Shown here: piece after piece, positions 45,634 through 60,531 of the stretch
Layout: every line of letters starts with the position of its first letter
Numbering within the stretch: the stretch's first letter is position 1
Source: Phanerodontia chrysosporium
Taxonomy: Eukaryota > Basidiomycota > Agaricomycetes > Polyporales > Phanerochaetaceae
Length of the DNA stretch: 64,000 bases
Direction: 5' to 3'
Assembly (NCBI GenBank): GCA_001910725.1
Contig: MJGA01000016.1
Coordinates: forward strand, 124,001 to 188,000
Made by a program: the position numbers and the translations under genes
Notes under the pieces: generated by a model
What the model saw: the letters and a program-made list of their open reading frames with translations, nothing else
The model's database searches: none
Told to the model about the DNA's origin: nothing

Positions 45634-47930
45634 ATGACAAGCGACCCCGCACGAAATGCAGACCCCGAGGGGCAGCCGCTACTGCCTTCCGAACAGAGAA
45701 GAAGACACTACGGGCACGAGCATGCGACTGCGGAAGATAGAGAGGACTCCTCTGGTGTGTGTCCCTCCTCTAGAGAAACCCCAGCCTTCCTGACTCTCGT
45801 CCAGAGCGCGACGAGCAGGCAGACAATGAGCACCTTGACGAGAAACGCAAGCTCGGTGGGTGCCCACCTCTCCAATCCATGTGTGTATGCACACTGAGAC
45901 CCGCGCGGTCGCGTTCTGCAGGCTACGTGAGCGCATCGTCCCTCATATTCAACCGCGTCATCGGCACAGGGTGCGTCGCGCCGTCCTCTCGCAGAATCCC
46001 GCAGTCGTGCTGAGCCGGGCACGGCTCCCGCCAGCATATTCGCGACGCCGAGCGTGATCTTGCGCACATCCGGCAGCGTCGGGCTCTCCCTCGCAATGTG
46101 GCTGCTCGGCGCCGTCGTCGCGGCGTGTGGGACTGCGGTGTACATCGAGCTGGGCACGGTGCGTCATCTGTTGTCGTTGGCTAGGTTGCAGGAGCTCATA
46201 CTATGTTCCAAGGGTATTCCACGAAGTGGCGGCGAGAAGAACTATTTGGAGTACATCTTCCGGCGGCCTGTGTTTCTGTCGACGTGCGTATATGCGATGT
46301 ACGCGGTATTCATCGTGAGTCTGCGCACATACTTCGCCGCACCGCTTCCATTGACTAGCGGCCTAGGGCTGGCAATCTGCGTCGGTCACTGTATTCGGCG
46401 AATGTGAGGCGAAACTATTCCTGTTCTTATCCCTCCCGATTGACGTCCGTCTAGACATCGTGCACGCCATCGATCCGACGCGTCCGCCATCCGCCTTCTC
46501 CGCGCGGCTCGCCAGCCTGCTCTGCATTACCTTCGCATTCGTCCTGCATGGCACGCATATCAAGTGGGGCGTCCGTCTGCAGAACTTCCTTGGCGCGTTC
46601 AAGCTGCTTATCCTGACCGGCATCGCGCTCAGCGGGCTGGCCGTGCTGGCCGGTGTCCCTGGGTTCGAATTAGAGAACGTGAGTACAGTAACTGAAGAGA
46701 GAGCGCAAGGAGGCTCATGGGTTGCTCTAGCCTCCCGATAACTTCAAATGGAGCACGATGTGGCATGGCAGCGGAAGCGGCGGGGCGAATGCCTTTGTCA
46801 CCGGCCTCTATAACGTTATCTGGTCAGTTGTATTGTGTGCTTCGCAGGGAGGCCTCGGCTCTGACCTGTCCCTGCATAGGTGCTTCATCGGCTACTCTAA
46901 TGCCAACTATGCTCTGTCCGAAATCAGAGACCCGGTCCGGACTATCAAGTTCGCTGCTCCAGCCGCGATGATTGCAATCACTATCGTGTACCTGTTGGTC
47001 AACGTGGCTTACTATGCAGTCGTCGACAAGGACACCATTCTTGGCAGTGGACGGATCGTTGCTGCCTTGTTCTTCGGAAGGTTATGGGGCCAAGGGACTG
47101 AACGGGTCGGTGCTCTTTCCCGTAGCAGCCTTGTCAGTGCTCAACCCTCATCGTTCTAGGTCTTGAGTGCGATCATCGCATTGTCGACTCTGGGGAACGT
47201 CCTTGCTGTCTTGTTCTCTCATGGACGAGGTGAGTCTGGACTTGGAGCCAATCATAGAGGTTGCTCACGGAGATTCTTCAAGTCATCCAAGAGCTCGGGA
47301 AGGAAGGCATTCTACCTTTCTCAGGGTTCTTTGCGAGTAACAGACCCTTCAACGCGCCGATGTCGGGCATGTTCGCGCAGTTCTTGGTGACTGCCTTCTT
47401 GATTATAGCCGTTCCCGCCGGGGACGCGTATCTCTTCATGCTGAGCAGTAAGCCCGCCCGTGCATCGCTCTCAATACAATGCTCACTTCTCACAAGTGTC
47501 TTCGTACCCGCTGTCGCTGATCAATACGCTCGTTTCCGGCGGACTGCTCCTTCTGCATCTCCGAACATCGGCTTTGCCAAGTCATACAACTGGGACCCGC
47601 CGTTCAAAACATACCTCCCTGTCATCGCGTTCTTTTTCATCTCAAATTTATTCCTGGCCTTTGCGCCCCTTGTCCCGCCTGCACCTGGCTTTGAGCCTTA
47701 CCAAAACCTGCCTTACTGGGTATGCATCGTCTGCTGACTGCCGCTGTTACTCGTGCTGACGATACCGACAGCTTCACGTCTTCACTGGCTTCTCGATATC
47801 CTTCGTCGGAGTAATTTATTGGTATGTATGGTGTAGATGGCTCCCTAGCAAGCATGGCTACCGTGTAGTCCCCGAGCATGTCGTGAAAGATGGTATCACT
47901 CGAACGATACTGCGGAAGGTGACCCACTAG
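45634..47930 (+). CDS. Mup1-like (methionine) amino-acid permease
   Basis: Plasma-membrane APC-superfamily transporter, closest in pattern to fungal high-affinity methionine permeases (Mup1). The hydrophilic N-terminus holds a QPLLPSEQ-like stretch, then YVSASSLIFNRVIGTGIFAT, PSVILRTSGSVGLSLAMWLL, GIPRSGGEKNYLEYIFRRP, GWQSASVTVFGEYIVHAID, KWGVRLQNFLGAFKLLILTG, CFIGYSNANYALSEIRDPVR, YYAVVDKDTILGSGRIVAAL and VIQELGKEGILPFSGFFAS. These are the hallmarks IPRSGGEK and NANYALSEIRDPVRTIK. About ten introns are needed; one exon join (C|GTGCG..) is clear near 45984-46050. The frame breaks near 47560-47562 (HL..PNIGFAKSYNWDPP), one base missing in a C run. About 560 residues, 12 helices expected. Substrate is inferred. 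Confidence 0.87.
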
Positions 47931-48245
47931 ACCTTAGACGGACAGCTATAGACTTGGTTGTGGACGCAAGTTCGGCGTGCAGTGACCGAGGTCCTTGTGC
48001 GATGGTAAGCCCCCGTGCAGTCTACGAAGCGCCTTGACGTCATAGGCGCGCACCGACGCAAGCGACACTGGGTGAAGGTCGAAGAAATAATGGCGCGCTC
48101 GTCGTGACGCAAACGCTCCTCCCTGAGCTCCTCAGTGAAGCCACCTCCAGGACGCTATATAGCTCGACCTCCTCGCCATGCAGAACCCACTCACACTTGA
48201 ACCACATCGCACACACGACCTACAGCAACTCTCTAATTCGCAACC
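47931..48245. promoter_or_regulatory. Promoter of disordered-protein gene, with TATA box
   Basis: TATATAGC at about 48156-48163 lies about 85 bp before Met 48246 and looks like a TATA box. No other gene is seen in this stretch. Confidence 0.5.
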
Positions 48246-48949
48246 ATGTCCAACTCTGCTGGTATCACCGACCAACGTCACAACGACTACGTTGGCAGCG
48301 ACGCGAATGTTGGCCGCATCCCCGGCGCCGAGAAGGCGACAACTGGCCACCACTATATCGAGGTCTTCCCGAAGGGTGAGTCAGCTCGCGCTTCACCGTT
48401 CCGCTGCATCGCTAACGCCTTCTCAGAGGGCCCTCCGAAGCAGAGCCACGGCGAGAAGCGGCCGGACGAGCATCTGCCACCTCCGACTGGCCGTGACAGG
48501 CCTCCACGAGGCATCAATCAGGGCATCCCTGCAGGTATGTCCTTCGGTATTGCCTAGAAGTCAACGAGATCTGACGAAGGCGTTCTATAGACCAAGGCGG
48601 CCCAACAGAACGCTTCACGACCGCGAAGAACCGGGAACCTGCTCCGCAGTTCCAGTCCTCCCAGCCACAGCCGATGGCGCCTGCACCGGATTCGCGAACG
48701 GTCATCGACAAAGATCCCTTCGAAGCCCCGCCTACGGCATCGGATACAATCACTGGCGCAACGTCGCAGACTGTCTACCACGGACTCGGCAAGCCCGCAC
48801 AGGGTATGTCGAGCGGCGAAGTGCGCCATGACGGCCACCCGTCCGGCCACCCCAAGCGATCCTTGCAGGGCAGCGATCAGTACGGCACCGCGGACGACTT
48901 GAGGAACAGGGATGGAGTCAACTTGCAGGGCTGGGAATCGACGCAGTGA
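48246..48949 (+). CDS. Hydrophilic, probably disordered protein
   Basis: Three exons (48246-48374, near 48427-48534 and near 48591-48949) give about 200 residues, starting MSNSAGITDQRHNDYVGSDA. The protein is rich in Gly, Pro, His, Asp and Gln, has no Cys and no hydrophobic segment. It carries short phrases such as VGRIPGAEKATTGHHYIEVF and GKPAQGMSSGEVRHDGHPSG. I do not recognise the family. The composition suggests an intrinsically disordered, possibly stress-related protein, but that is inference. The TATA box and intact splice sites support a real expressed gene. Confidence 0.7.
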
Positions 48950-49582
48950 TTGGATGTAATGGACCAATTCACAAAAGAAAGCGCATTGTATTTGTAGTGT
49001 ACACCAAGGGAATAACCACAAGGTTCTTTGGCACTTGGATCTTTATGTAGCTTGCAGAGGAAACACGGGGATTGCGGCATTGCTTTGTGTGCAGGGCGGT
49101 CAGTCAGGTACGCGTTCACCACTCGCGGCACACGCTGCGACATTGTTCGGAGTCAATGCGGCTGCGTACTGCCCATGATGACACGTCCTGAGGAATTCCG
49201 TTGCAGTCTCGTCTATGAACAGCTGACGGTAAACCGCGCTACAAATGAATTTGATGACGCTGCCGGTGTTCGTCAAATTCGACCTCCTGACGACTTGACG
49301 TCTACACCGGGACATCCGCGCGGGCAGCGCGCATCGCGCAAGCAGGATACCACGCCCCTTTTGTCTGCACCCCTGTGCCACTCCTACGCGCACCGGCTGC
49401 ATCCATTCTCGACGACTTCTCAGCTGGTGCACGATGCTCCGCCAGGTGACCACCTTGAGACATGGAACGAGGATTCCGCGGTGCGCTGCGCGCATAGCAA
49501 GGCTCATCGCGGGCACTATAACTAGCTCTCGCGGGTGTGCAGAGCTGCGGCTAGATCACCCTCATCGCGCAGAGAGCTCAGC
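48950..49582. other. Intergenic stretch, 633 bp
   Basis: Promoter and leader of the dehydrogenase gene and 3' end of the previous gene are expected. No gene is recognised. Confidence 0.4.
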
Positions 49583-50821
49583 ATGCCGAATCCCAAGCAC
49601 CTCACCGAGCGCGTCTTCCAGGCGCCGCAGAAGTACATCCAGGGGCCGAATGCGATCAAGAACTCGGCGCAGTACCTCAAGGCCCTGGGCAAGCACCCGC
49701 TGCTGACGGTCGACGACGTCGTCTACGAGATCGGTGCGTGAGGTGGATCTCGCTCGACGTGGCGCTGCTGAGTACTCTTGCAGCGGGCAAGAACCTGATC
49801 AGCGTCCTCGAGAAGAACGAGTTCAAGATCCACCGGGTGCGCTTCGGCGGGGAGGCGTCGGTGCAGGAAATCGACCGGCTGACGGACGAGGCGCGGCGGG
49901 CGGGCGTCGACTTTGTCATTGCGCTCGGCGGCGGGAAGACGATCGACACGAGCAAGGCGATCGCGAACCTGCTGCGCGTGTCGATCGCGGTGCTCTCGAC
50001 GACGGCGTCGACGGACGCGCCGTGCAGCGCGCTCTCCGTGCTGTACACGCCCGACGGGCACTTCGAGAGCTACCGCTTCTACCAGTGGAACCCGAACCTC
50101 GTGCTCGTCGACACGAGCGTCGTGATCAACGCGCCGCCGCGCATGCTCGCCGCCGGCATCGGCGACGCGCTCGCGACGAACGTCGAGGCGCGCCAGGCGC
50201 GCTACTCCGTCAACTTTGGCGGCGGCATGCCGACCGAGCTCGCGGGCGCGATCTGCCACAAGTGCGAGGACACGCTCTTCGCGTACGGCAAACAGGCATA
50301 CGAGGCCAACAAGGTCCGCGCACTCACTCCCGCCTTCGAGGCCGTCGTCGAGGCCAACACGCTCCTCTCTGGCCTCGGCTTCGAGACCGGCGGCATCGCT
50401 GCGGCGCATGCGATCCATAACGGCTTCACTGCCATTGACGCCATGCACGGGCTCATGCACGGAGAGAAAGGCAAGTGTGTCCTCTTGTAGGCCTTAGAGC
50501 CAGGTGTATACTGAGCTCCGTCCAGTCGCGTTTGGCATCGTGTGCCAGCTCATCCTCGACGGCTCTGACACGGCCGAGCTCGACAAGTACATCGACCTGA
50601 TGCTCTCCGTCGACCTGCCCGTCACGTTCGAGTTGTTGGGCATCCCGAACGTCACCGACGCCGAGCTCCGTGCTGTCGCCAAGGCCGCGTGCGTGCCGAC
50701 GGAGACGGTGTGGAACATGGAGCGGGCGATTAACGAGGACATCGTCTTCCACGCCATCAAGGGGGCGAATACCGCGAGCCTTGACTTTATTCGCCGCACA
50801 GGCTGGAAGAAACAGAAGTAG
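49583..50821 (+). CDS. Glycerol dehydrogenase (GldA-type, iron/zinc-dependent)
   Basis: NAD-dependent oxidation of glycerol to dihydroxyacetone is the family reaction. Start MPNPKHLTERVFQAPQKYIQ at 49583. A first intron (near 49733-49782) joins to KNLISVLEKNEFKIHRVRFG. Then come VIALGGGKTIDTSKAI (NAD-binding GGGK), STTASTDAPCSALSV, LVDTSVVINAPPRMLAAGIG, DALATNVEA (metal Asp), AAHAIHNGF (metal His) and MHGLMHGEK (metal His). The second intron (50471-50525) starts with GCAAGT, a GC-AG intron, and joins to VAFGIVCQLILDG. Length about 365 residues, normal. The metal ligands are all present. Confidence 0.93.
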
Positions 50822-50897
50822 TGGCTGACGGCAAAAGTGTATTCGTAACATCTAGGTGTATTTGTAGTTTCGCATAGGGACAGCAAAGGCAGGAAAT

Positions 50898-53620
<2,723 letters not shown>

Positions 53621-55306
53621 CTAACCATCATGTCTCACCCGAGAAGCACTCTCCTCCGTCTGGTGGAGTTCTACTTCATACCCAAACTCGGTCCAATCTG
53701 GCCGGCCGGTGTCTAATGCGGAGGTGACGATGGGGTCGTCCGAGGCCCGGCTGGAAGTCGGTATGCGAGAGCGGTCGGCATAGTTATGATCTAATAATCT
53801 AGGGTGGCGGATGTTCAGCATGAGCCGTGCGATGAGTGTCGTAGATAACCTAGAGGAATATCAGGGAAAGGATAGAGGCACTGTGAAGATGAATTACTGT
53901 ACACGTTGGTGAGTGTTGCCGTTGTCCCTTTAATATTTGGCTGTTGCAAAGCATGAGAACATTTTTGCTTGAGAGGAACCATGGGAGCGCCTCACCCGTC
54001 CAAACTGCGTACATAACATCAGCATTTACAAGGAATATTCTATGCGGGCTCGACATACCAAGAACAAGAACATAGTGGTGCTCGTCGAGCACGTTATGAG
54101 CCTACATATCCTATGAATATTCCCAAGGGCTGATATATACGGTGACACTTACGCGAAGTACATAATACCTAGCAAATGTTCATAAAGTTGACCTGTTGCC
54201 TCAAAGAGCGGATGCTACGACTCACCATCACGAAACATTATATCAACAATGTCTCTTGAGCCACTCTTGAACGATAGTGCTCTCCATAATGTCAGAGAGA
54301 ATATCATGATGTCGTGGCATAGCATACCACCCCAAGCGATGGCCAAATCTACCCATTATGGTTATACGTCAGCGAACTGGCTTAGGTCCCACCACTGCTA
54401 GCGACATACTGTGCCCTCTGATGTGAGAGTATGAGTAGGCATGCTCTTGATAAGAGAATAACAGCTCACAAGCTCGGCGAACTCGCGACGTCGCAGCCTA
54501 TATGAATGGGTTCCATCGGCGTGTGCCCATGATGCCTTGCGATGGCATACTGCAACCAGAAAATTCAACATCATGGCAATATTATGCATAAACAAAGAAC
54601 CTACACAGCACACAGCGAGAACACTCAATGATACCGACCACAACAAGTAAAAGATCCTGCGACTCCGCTCGTACAAGGCATACGTCCGTATGTTGAGCAG
54701 TACTGAAAGAATGATAGGCTCAGCAGCGCGACCGGATCATGCCAATCTAGATGCTGGCGCACTTGCGACGAGGGCCTGCGAGACGACGATGTAGATTTGA
54801 TGGTACTCAATCAGCTGGGAACAGCTGTGACAGCGGCGATCAGGAATCTGTCTCCTGGCAGTGACAGCTTGCTTACAGCTGCCGGACGGGTCAGCAACGG
54901 GCAGACGCGATGGCGAGCAGCACACGCACATGGTGGTCCTCGACCGGCCAGACGACCTGCACGACCACGGGCACGTTCCCGACGAGCGAGAGGTAGCGGC
55001 AGAGCAGGAACCAGACCGCGGGGCGCCTGAAGCGGCGGTCCGCGCGCCAGTACCGCTCGATCTCGGCCGGGAGCGTGAGCAGGTAGTCGTAGTAGAGGAG
55101 CGCTGCCGCATGCCGCACGGGGCTGTCAGCGCACGCCAGGGAAGAGGCACAGGGGCACGCACTGAGTGGAGAAAGGTTGAGTGCACGGTTCAGTCGCGTG
55201 TCCCTGAACAGGGCGTGAGCATCGCAGACGCAAGCATCAGGGTGCACGGCACGCACCTGAAGGCCTGAGCGATCTGCGCGCCGTCCCAGGGCCCCGACAC
55301 GCTCAT
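53621..55306 (-). CDS. DUF6533 seven-helix membrane protein 3 (partly uncertain exons)
   Basis: The most diverged DUF6533 copy. The likely start is MSVSGPWDGAQIAQAFR at 55306, but the link to the next exon is not certain. Then come ALLYYDYLLTLPAEIERYWR, AVWFLLCRYLSLVGNVPV, RTYALYERSRRIFYLL-like helix-3 pieces near 54600-54660, WGGMLCHDIMIFSLTLWRA, GSRDIVDIMFRDG and LIARLMLNIRHPRL near 53800-53830. The end is hydrophilic (ESASRVRHDG). The family marks LYYDYLLTL and RLMLNI match the other two DUF6533 genes. Many very short exons make this model less firm. Confidence 0.72.
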
Positions 55307-56526
55307 GTACAGCCAGCGCACTTGTGTTCGCGCAGAGCTCAGCTACGCACAGCAGATAGAGGGAAGGCAGGGAAAACACAGACGGCAGCACGGCCGCGGC
55401 CGCCTCCAAGGTATACATATTGCGGCCGTCACAGACAAAGTTTGATGTCAAGGCGTTTCGAACTGTGGGGGTCTGCGGATCGGACGTGCCATTTCCAAGA
55501 TGTGGGCCTGGACACAGCTGCCGGCTCATGTCCCTGCCCGCCTTCTGTCCCATCCGTCCTGCGCAAGTACTGCTTGCGAGGCCGCGGTTGCCATCGCATC
55601 CCGTGCAGGATTGCTCCCTCGCACCCGGCGTCTGATACGGACATCTCGCATTGGCGAAAAGGCGTACCGGGATGGGGAGCGCACACCCTCCCCGCCGACC
55701 GAGGCGTCTAGCCGGGGCGAGGACACTTCCCCCGGTGACTCTCGCACACCCCGACGCCGAGCTCCGAGGCCCCGGTGAGCGAGTCGCCCCACAGCTTCGC
55801 ACTTGGCAGTTGACGTCGTTGGGGCTCGCCCGGCAGTTTCAGAGGCGTACCGTGCGGCGAGCAGGTTTCATTGACGCGATCGGGGCCACAACGGCGACCC
55901 CGCGCGAGAGCGCCACGCCGCCGTGTTTCGAGGAAGGCGTCGGGTACGGTTCTCTGGCCGAGAGAGCTGCTTCGACTTACGTACATCGTGGTCGCGACGC
56001 GTGCCGCGGATGAGCAATGCGGATAGTGAAATGCGCACGGGGTTCGGCTGCAGCGTACGCTTTAGTCATGCTCTCGGGTGCAGGTCTCGGAATATTCTCC
56101 TCGTCCACTTGTAGGCCGAAAGCTTCTGGAGGCGAGAGAGACGCGTACGCGTAGTGTTACGACGGCAAGACAACCGGAGAGTCGCGTAGAACGGCTATGG
56201 ACGCGACAAACAGGGCTATCAAGCGTCTTGCGAAGTGAGCAGGAAATTTCGGACACTAAGACGAGCGAAGGGAGGAAGGTCATTGCCAGGTAACGAGTCT
56301 CTAAACATTGCAGTGGAACATACTATTACATCAAGCCGCTCGCATCGAGACTCTACCTTCCTGACCTCACCGATTGCTGAACAGAACCCATCGTACACCT
56401 TCGTACAGCAAGGCAAGGTCTGGCAGCTTCTCCTTCCGCCTCTTTGGCCGTTCTATTGCACCTGCAGTAAGGTGTGCTGCTGCAGTGAGAGTCAGAGCAG
56501 GGTGTGCAGAGTACTCTCCAGCCCGA
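55307..56526. other. Intergenic stretch, 1.2 kb
   Basis: No family is recognised in the open frames of either strand. The left part is expected to hold the promoter of DUF6533 protein 3. Confidence 0.4.
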
Positions 56527-57181
56527 CTAACCCCCTGCCTGGGATTCAGCCTCGTGCTTCTGTGCAAGCTTCTTCTCTAGTTCTGCGAACGCGTCATACA
56601 CTGGGTTGGGCTTCGCCGGCGGCTTCTGTGACGCTGCAGACGTCTGTATCTCTGATGGCCATCGTTCTTCAGGTATGTGTAGGGCGCGGAGGGAAGAGCG
56701 GATGGAATCTACGGCTTTCTTGTATTCGTCGAGAGCCTCTATGTAGAGGTCTTGTACGCAGACGGCACACCCGGACATGCAGCATTCTAGAACGCGAATC
56801 AGACTGTGCTCTAGGTCTGTGGCAGTTCGTGTGCTTACCATCCGGTCCTGGGGCCTTTGGCTCCTCCGGGATGACAAAGCCCATGAATGTCTTCACATCC
56901 CTCCTTGCGGGTCGTACGCGAGGAACGTTCGGGTCGTTGTCTTGCACGTCCCGGGCGAGTTCAGCAAGATTGCTTTGATACGCCTCTTTTCCTCGCACCG
57001 ACTTCTCGAGCCTCCGGAAGCGGTCGGTCAGGTTCTGGCCGCCGCGGGTCGGGTATCTGCCTGGCGGGGTCGACGCGGGGAGCACGCGCGCTGTGACAGC
57101 ATCCGCATATGCACGGCGCAGGTGCGCTATGGCGGCATTCCGCAGCAGAGTGTGTGTACGGCCCGCCGCAAGTCGTAGCAT
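56527..57181 (-). CDS. Oxidoreductase-like domain mitochondrial protein (OXLD1-like)
   Basis: Two exons give about 195 residues. The N-terminus (MLRLAAGRTHTLLRNAAIAH, then LRRAYADAVTARVLP) is rich in Arg and Ala without acidic residues, a likely mitochondrial presequence. Middle: LTDRFRRLEKSVRGKEAYQS and FMGFVIPEEPKAPGPD. After the intron (near 56790-56841) comes the domain signature ECCMSGCAVCVQDLYIEALD, a Cys-rich motif of the Oxidored-like family, which is also present in human OXLD1. The C-terminus is charged. Function of the family is unclear. It is head-to-head with CSN5 (176 bp). Confidence 0.8.
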
Positions 57182-57357
57182 CCAGTGTCGAGTGTAGGCA
57201 TGAGTAGAAGGGTGAGTGGGTGGGAAGGCTCTCGCCGCAAGCGTGGAGAGGACGGCCGGGACGAAACCGGCAGGCGGCTCCCACGCGCGCTCACACCATT
57301 GCGCGCGGAGCGCCACAGGCGCCGGCGTACCTGCCTGGCACCGCACCGCGAGCATCG
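57182..57357. promoter_or_regulatory. Divergent promoter, OXLD1-like / CSN5
   Basis: 176 bp separate the two start codons, so promoter elements must be shared or very close. No TATA box is apparent. Confidence 0.45.
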
Positions 57358-58773
57358 ATGGCGTCGAGCACGGCGTTCAAGAGCTTCTCGCTCGCGAACG
57401 ACATCCTCGAGGTGTCGCCGCAGGACGAGATCTTTAGGTATGATCCCGAGGCCAACAGGCGGCTTGCCCGCGAGGCACCGTGGACGAAGGAGTGCGTATG
57501 CACGCGGCTTAATGAGGCGCGGGACACTCACATCGTGCCGTGTCTGCAGCCCCCACTACTTCAAGACATGCAAGATATCTGCGGTTGCGCTGATCAAAAT
57601 GGTGAGTCTTGGAGTCCTGAGAACGAGACGGCTTCGCTCAAGCGTTATATCTGCAGGTCATACACGCGCGTTCAGGTGTGCCACACGAGATCATGGGCAT
57701 GATGCAGGGCAAGGTTGTCGGCACGTCGCTCGTCATCGTCGACTCTTTCGCGCTTCCAGTGCAAGGGACAGAAACGCGTGTCAATGCTGCGAACGAGGCG
57801 AACGAGTACATGGTGCAATACATAGAGAGCAGCAACCGAGTGCGTAACCTTGGCCTTCTATTACGCCTCCTCTGCTCAAGTATGACACCATCCCTGACCA
57901 GGTCGCAAGATTGGAACATGCCGTCGGATGGTATCACTCTCATCCAGGTTACGGATGCTGGCTATCGGGTATCGACGTTAATACCCAGATGACCAACCAG
58001 AAGTACCAAGACCCGTTCGTCGCTGTCGTCGTGCGTCATATGACATGCTTCTCCAGTGTATGTCCTGATATGCCCTCAGATTGACCCCAACCGTACCATC
58101 TCTGCCGGCAAGGTCGACATCGGCGCCTTCCGCACATATCCAGAGAACTATACGCCACCAGACGCCGTAGCATCAGAATACCAGTCGATCCCACTCAGCA
58201 AGATCGAGGATTTCGGTGTGCATGCCAACCAATACTACCCACTCGAAGTACAGATCTTCAAGTCAAGTCTTGACAACGAGCTGCTCGGCCTCCTGTGGAA
58301 CAAGTACTGGGTCAACACCCTCAGTCAGAGTCCACTGATTTCCGTACGTAAAGCTATGTTATGGACAGCACCCGATGTTGATACTGGTGCAGAACCGTGC
58401 CTACGCCGTATCTCAGCTATCTGATCTGCACCAGAAGCTGGTGAAAGCCGCTCAGACTGTGCCAGCCACTCGCGCTCCCGTCCCTGTCGTCAAGGAGGAG
58501 AAGACCCTTGCCAAGGTCAGCACTAGTTCGACTAACAGACTTGCTGTTCCTGACACATTTATTGCTCTGTAGAAGACCGAGAAGAAGCCAGAGGAGAGCC
58601 AGCTGGTGAAGAGCGTCAAAGATAGCAACAAGATCGCTATCGAGGCGCAGCATGGACTTATTGCCCAGGTCATCAAGGACGTCATTTTCTCGATGCGGCC
58701 AGGGTCCGACGGCTCTAATGCTGCCTTGGGTCAGGCGTCGGAAGTTCTGGACACTGCGATGTCCATCGGCTAA
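57358..58773 (+). CDS. CSN5: COP9 signalosome subunit 5 (CSN5/RRI1) deneddylase
   Basis: Metalloprotease that removes Nedd8 from cullins. Start [20 protein letters not shown] at 57358; exon 2 joins as [18 protein letters not shown]; then [19 protein letters not shown] (Glu of the JAMM motif) and [14 protein letters not shown]. Next is [18 protein letters not shown] (HxHx10D zinc site, intact). Then come [30 protein letters not shown] and a helical C-terminal half. It resembles CSN5 more than RPN11, for example in [21 protein letters not shown] basic insertion ([14 protein letters not shown] type) occurs near 58470-58510. Introns near 57490-57547, 57601-57656, 57840-57900, 58033-58077 and 58345-58385 have GT..AG ends. 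About 355-360 residues. Confidence 0.95.
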
Positions 58774-59238
58774 TGTTCCAGATAGAAATTGTATTCGTCT
58801 CCTCCTCGATGTACTTTTGCACTCGGCACTACTCTCTCGCTCTCGTCAATGTTTGTATCATAGTAACGTCGCGCAATCCGGTTTCTCAATATGAGATTAC
58901 GATGGATGTGTGGGTTGGGGCAGCCGGCGTCTCTTGTATATGTTCGCCGCGACTTCGTTCAATTGGGATGCCTTGATCTGTGTTCTTGTCCTCCTCGCTC
59001 TCCATATCACATCCTGAGCAGCTTTGCGGCGGAACGTAGGCTGCAATCACGGCTCCTACGCTGGGAGAGGGGCTCCCATTCGTCCGCTGATTCAGTTCCA
59101 GAGCTCTACTAAAGCGGCTAGAGCTGGGACGCCAGGCTTTGACTCAACCCCAAGGTGTCCGCAGTCCAAACCTCTCCATTGTTCACGCAGTCTCTCCTTC
59201 TCTCCACTTGCAGTCCTCTAGACGACGTTAGCGACAAC
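58774..59238. other. Spacer with promoter of the nuclease gene
   Basis: No gene is recognised. A CT-rich leader precedes Met 59239. Confidence 0.4.
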
Positions 59239-60531
59239 ATGAAGCTATCTCGTGGCCTCGCATTACTTGCAGCGACGTTCGCGACAGCACCCTCTGCGCT
59301 GGCCTGGGGCGGCGCAGGACACGAGATCGTCGCTACTATCGCACAGATATACCTCGCCCCCTCAGCCCTCAGCAACGTCTGCGAGATCCTATACCCCGGC
59401 TCGTCGCAGCTTAATCACTGGCCGCCATGCTTCATCTCGCGCGTCGCCTCCTGGGCGGACCAGGTGAAGCGGAGCCCACAGTACCGATACACCGCCTCGA
59501 TGCACTACGTCGGCGCCGTCGACGACCATCCGGGCGGAACGTGCCTGTTCCCGGGCACAGGAGGCTGGGCGGGCAAGCGCGACGTGAATGTGCTCGGCGC
59601 TGTGCGCAACATGACGGACATCCTCGTCGGGTACACCGACGGCTACTTCGACCGGAACACCGCCGAGGACGCGGTGAAATTCCTCATCCACTACATGGGC
59701 GACATGCACATGCCGCTGCACTTGACGGGCAGGGAGCGCGGCGGGAACGGCGCCCGCGTGGCGTTTGACGGGCGTGCCACTAGTGCGCATCGTTCCTCCT
59801 CGCGAAGCTGGGGATGCTGACCGACTGTTCCTCCAGATCTGCACTCTCTGTGGGATAGCCTGCTCATTGCAAAGTCCCTGCGTACGATCCCCTCGAACTA
59901 CACGCGCCGCTTCGCGCATTCTTCGACGTCCATCGAAGTCGAAGCGCATCTCCGCGACACGATTTACGACCCGTACGTCCGCCGTGTGATGTGGGAGGGC
60001 ATGGGTGTCGGCAGCGTCCCGGGCCGCCTCGACGCCGAGACAGTCGAGAGCTGGCTGGGTTGCCCCGAGAAGACGCAGGACGGCTGGGCGGGGCAGGGCT
60101 TCCTCGGCGCCATGCAGCAGCAGCTCGGGCTCCGCTCTGCGCGCGACGAGGAGCGCTGGGACGACGAGGTGCTGTGCCCCTTCGCGTGGGGCAAGACGCT
60201 GCACAAGCTCAACTGCGAGCTCCCTGTATGGCCTGCCGAGCTCGACCTGCTGCCGTACAACGAGACAGCGTACGCGTTCGTCGGTCCTATTGACGGGCAC
60301 CATGGTGACGACCAGGAGTCGCCCGACGACTTCTTTGCACGCCCGCGCCGGCCTCATCCCGACCTCCTCGAGCTTGATACACCGAAGTACGCTGGCAAGA
60401 TTTACAACGAGTGGGTGCTGGAACGCCTCATGACTACCGCCGGCGTCAGGCTTGCTGGCATCCTGAACGGCTTATTCATGGACCCTGAAGGACTGGAAGA
60501 GGAGTGCGAATTGCCAGTGATCTATGTGTAG
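59239..60531 (+). CDS. Secreted S1/P1-type nuclease
   Basis: Zinc-dependent extracellular nuclease that cuts single-stranded DNA and RNA. The signal peptide MKLSRGLALLAATFATAPSA-LA is followed by the mature N-terminal Trp and His of WGGAGHEIVA, both zinc ligands in the family. More ligands are in SWADQVK, HYVGAVDD and the helix FLIHYMGDMHMPLHLTGRER. An intron near 59773-59837 joins GGNGARVAFDGH to LHSLWD (last His and Asp). The C-terminal half is longer than in P1 (AWGKTLHKLNCELPVWPAEL, then IYNEWVLERLMTTAGVRLAG and LNGLFMDPEGLEEECELPVI). About 410 residues. All ligands seem present, so activity is expected. Confidence 0.92.
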
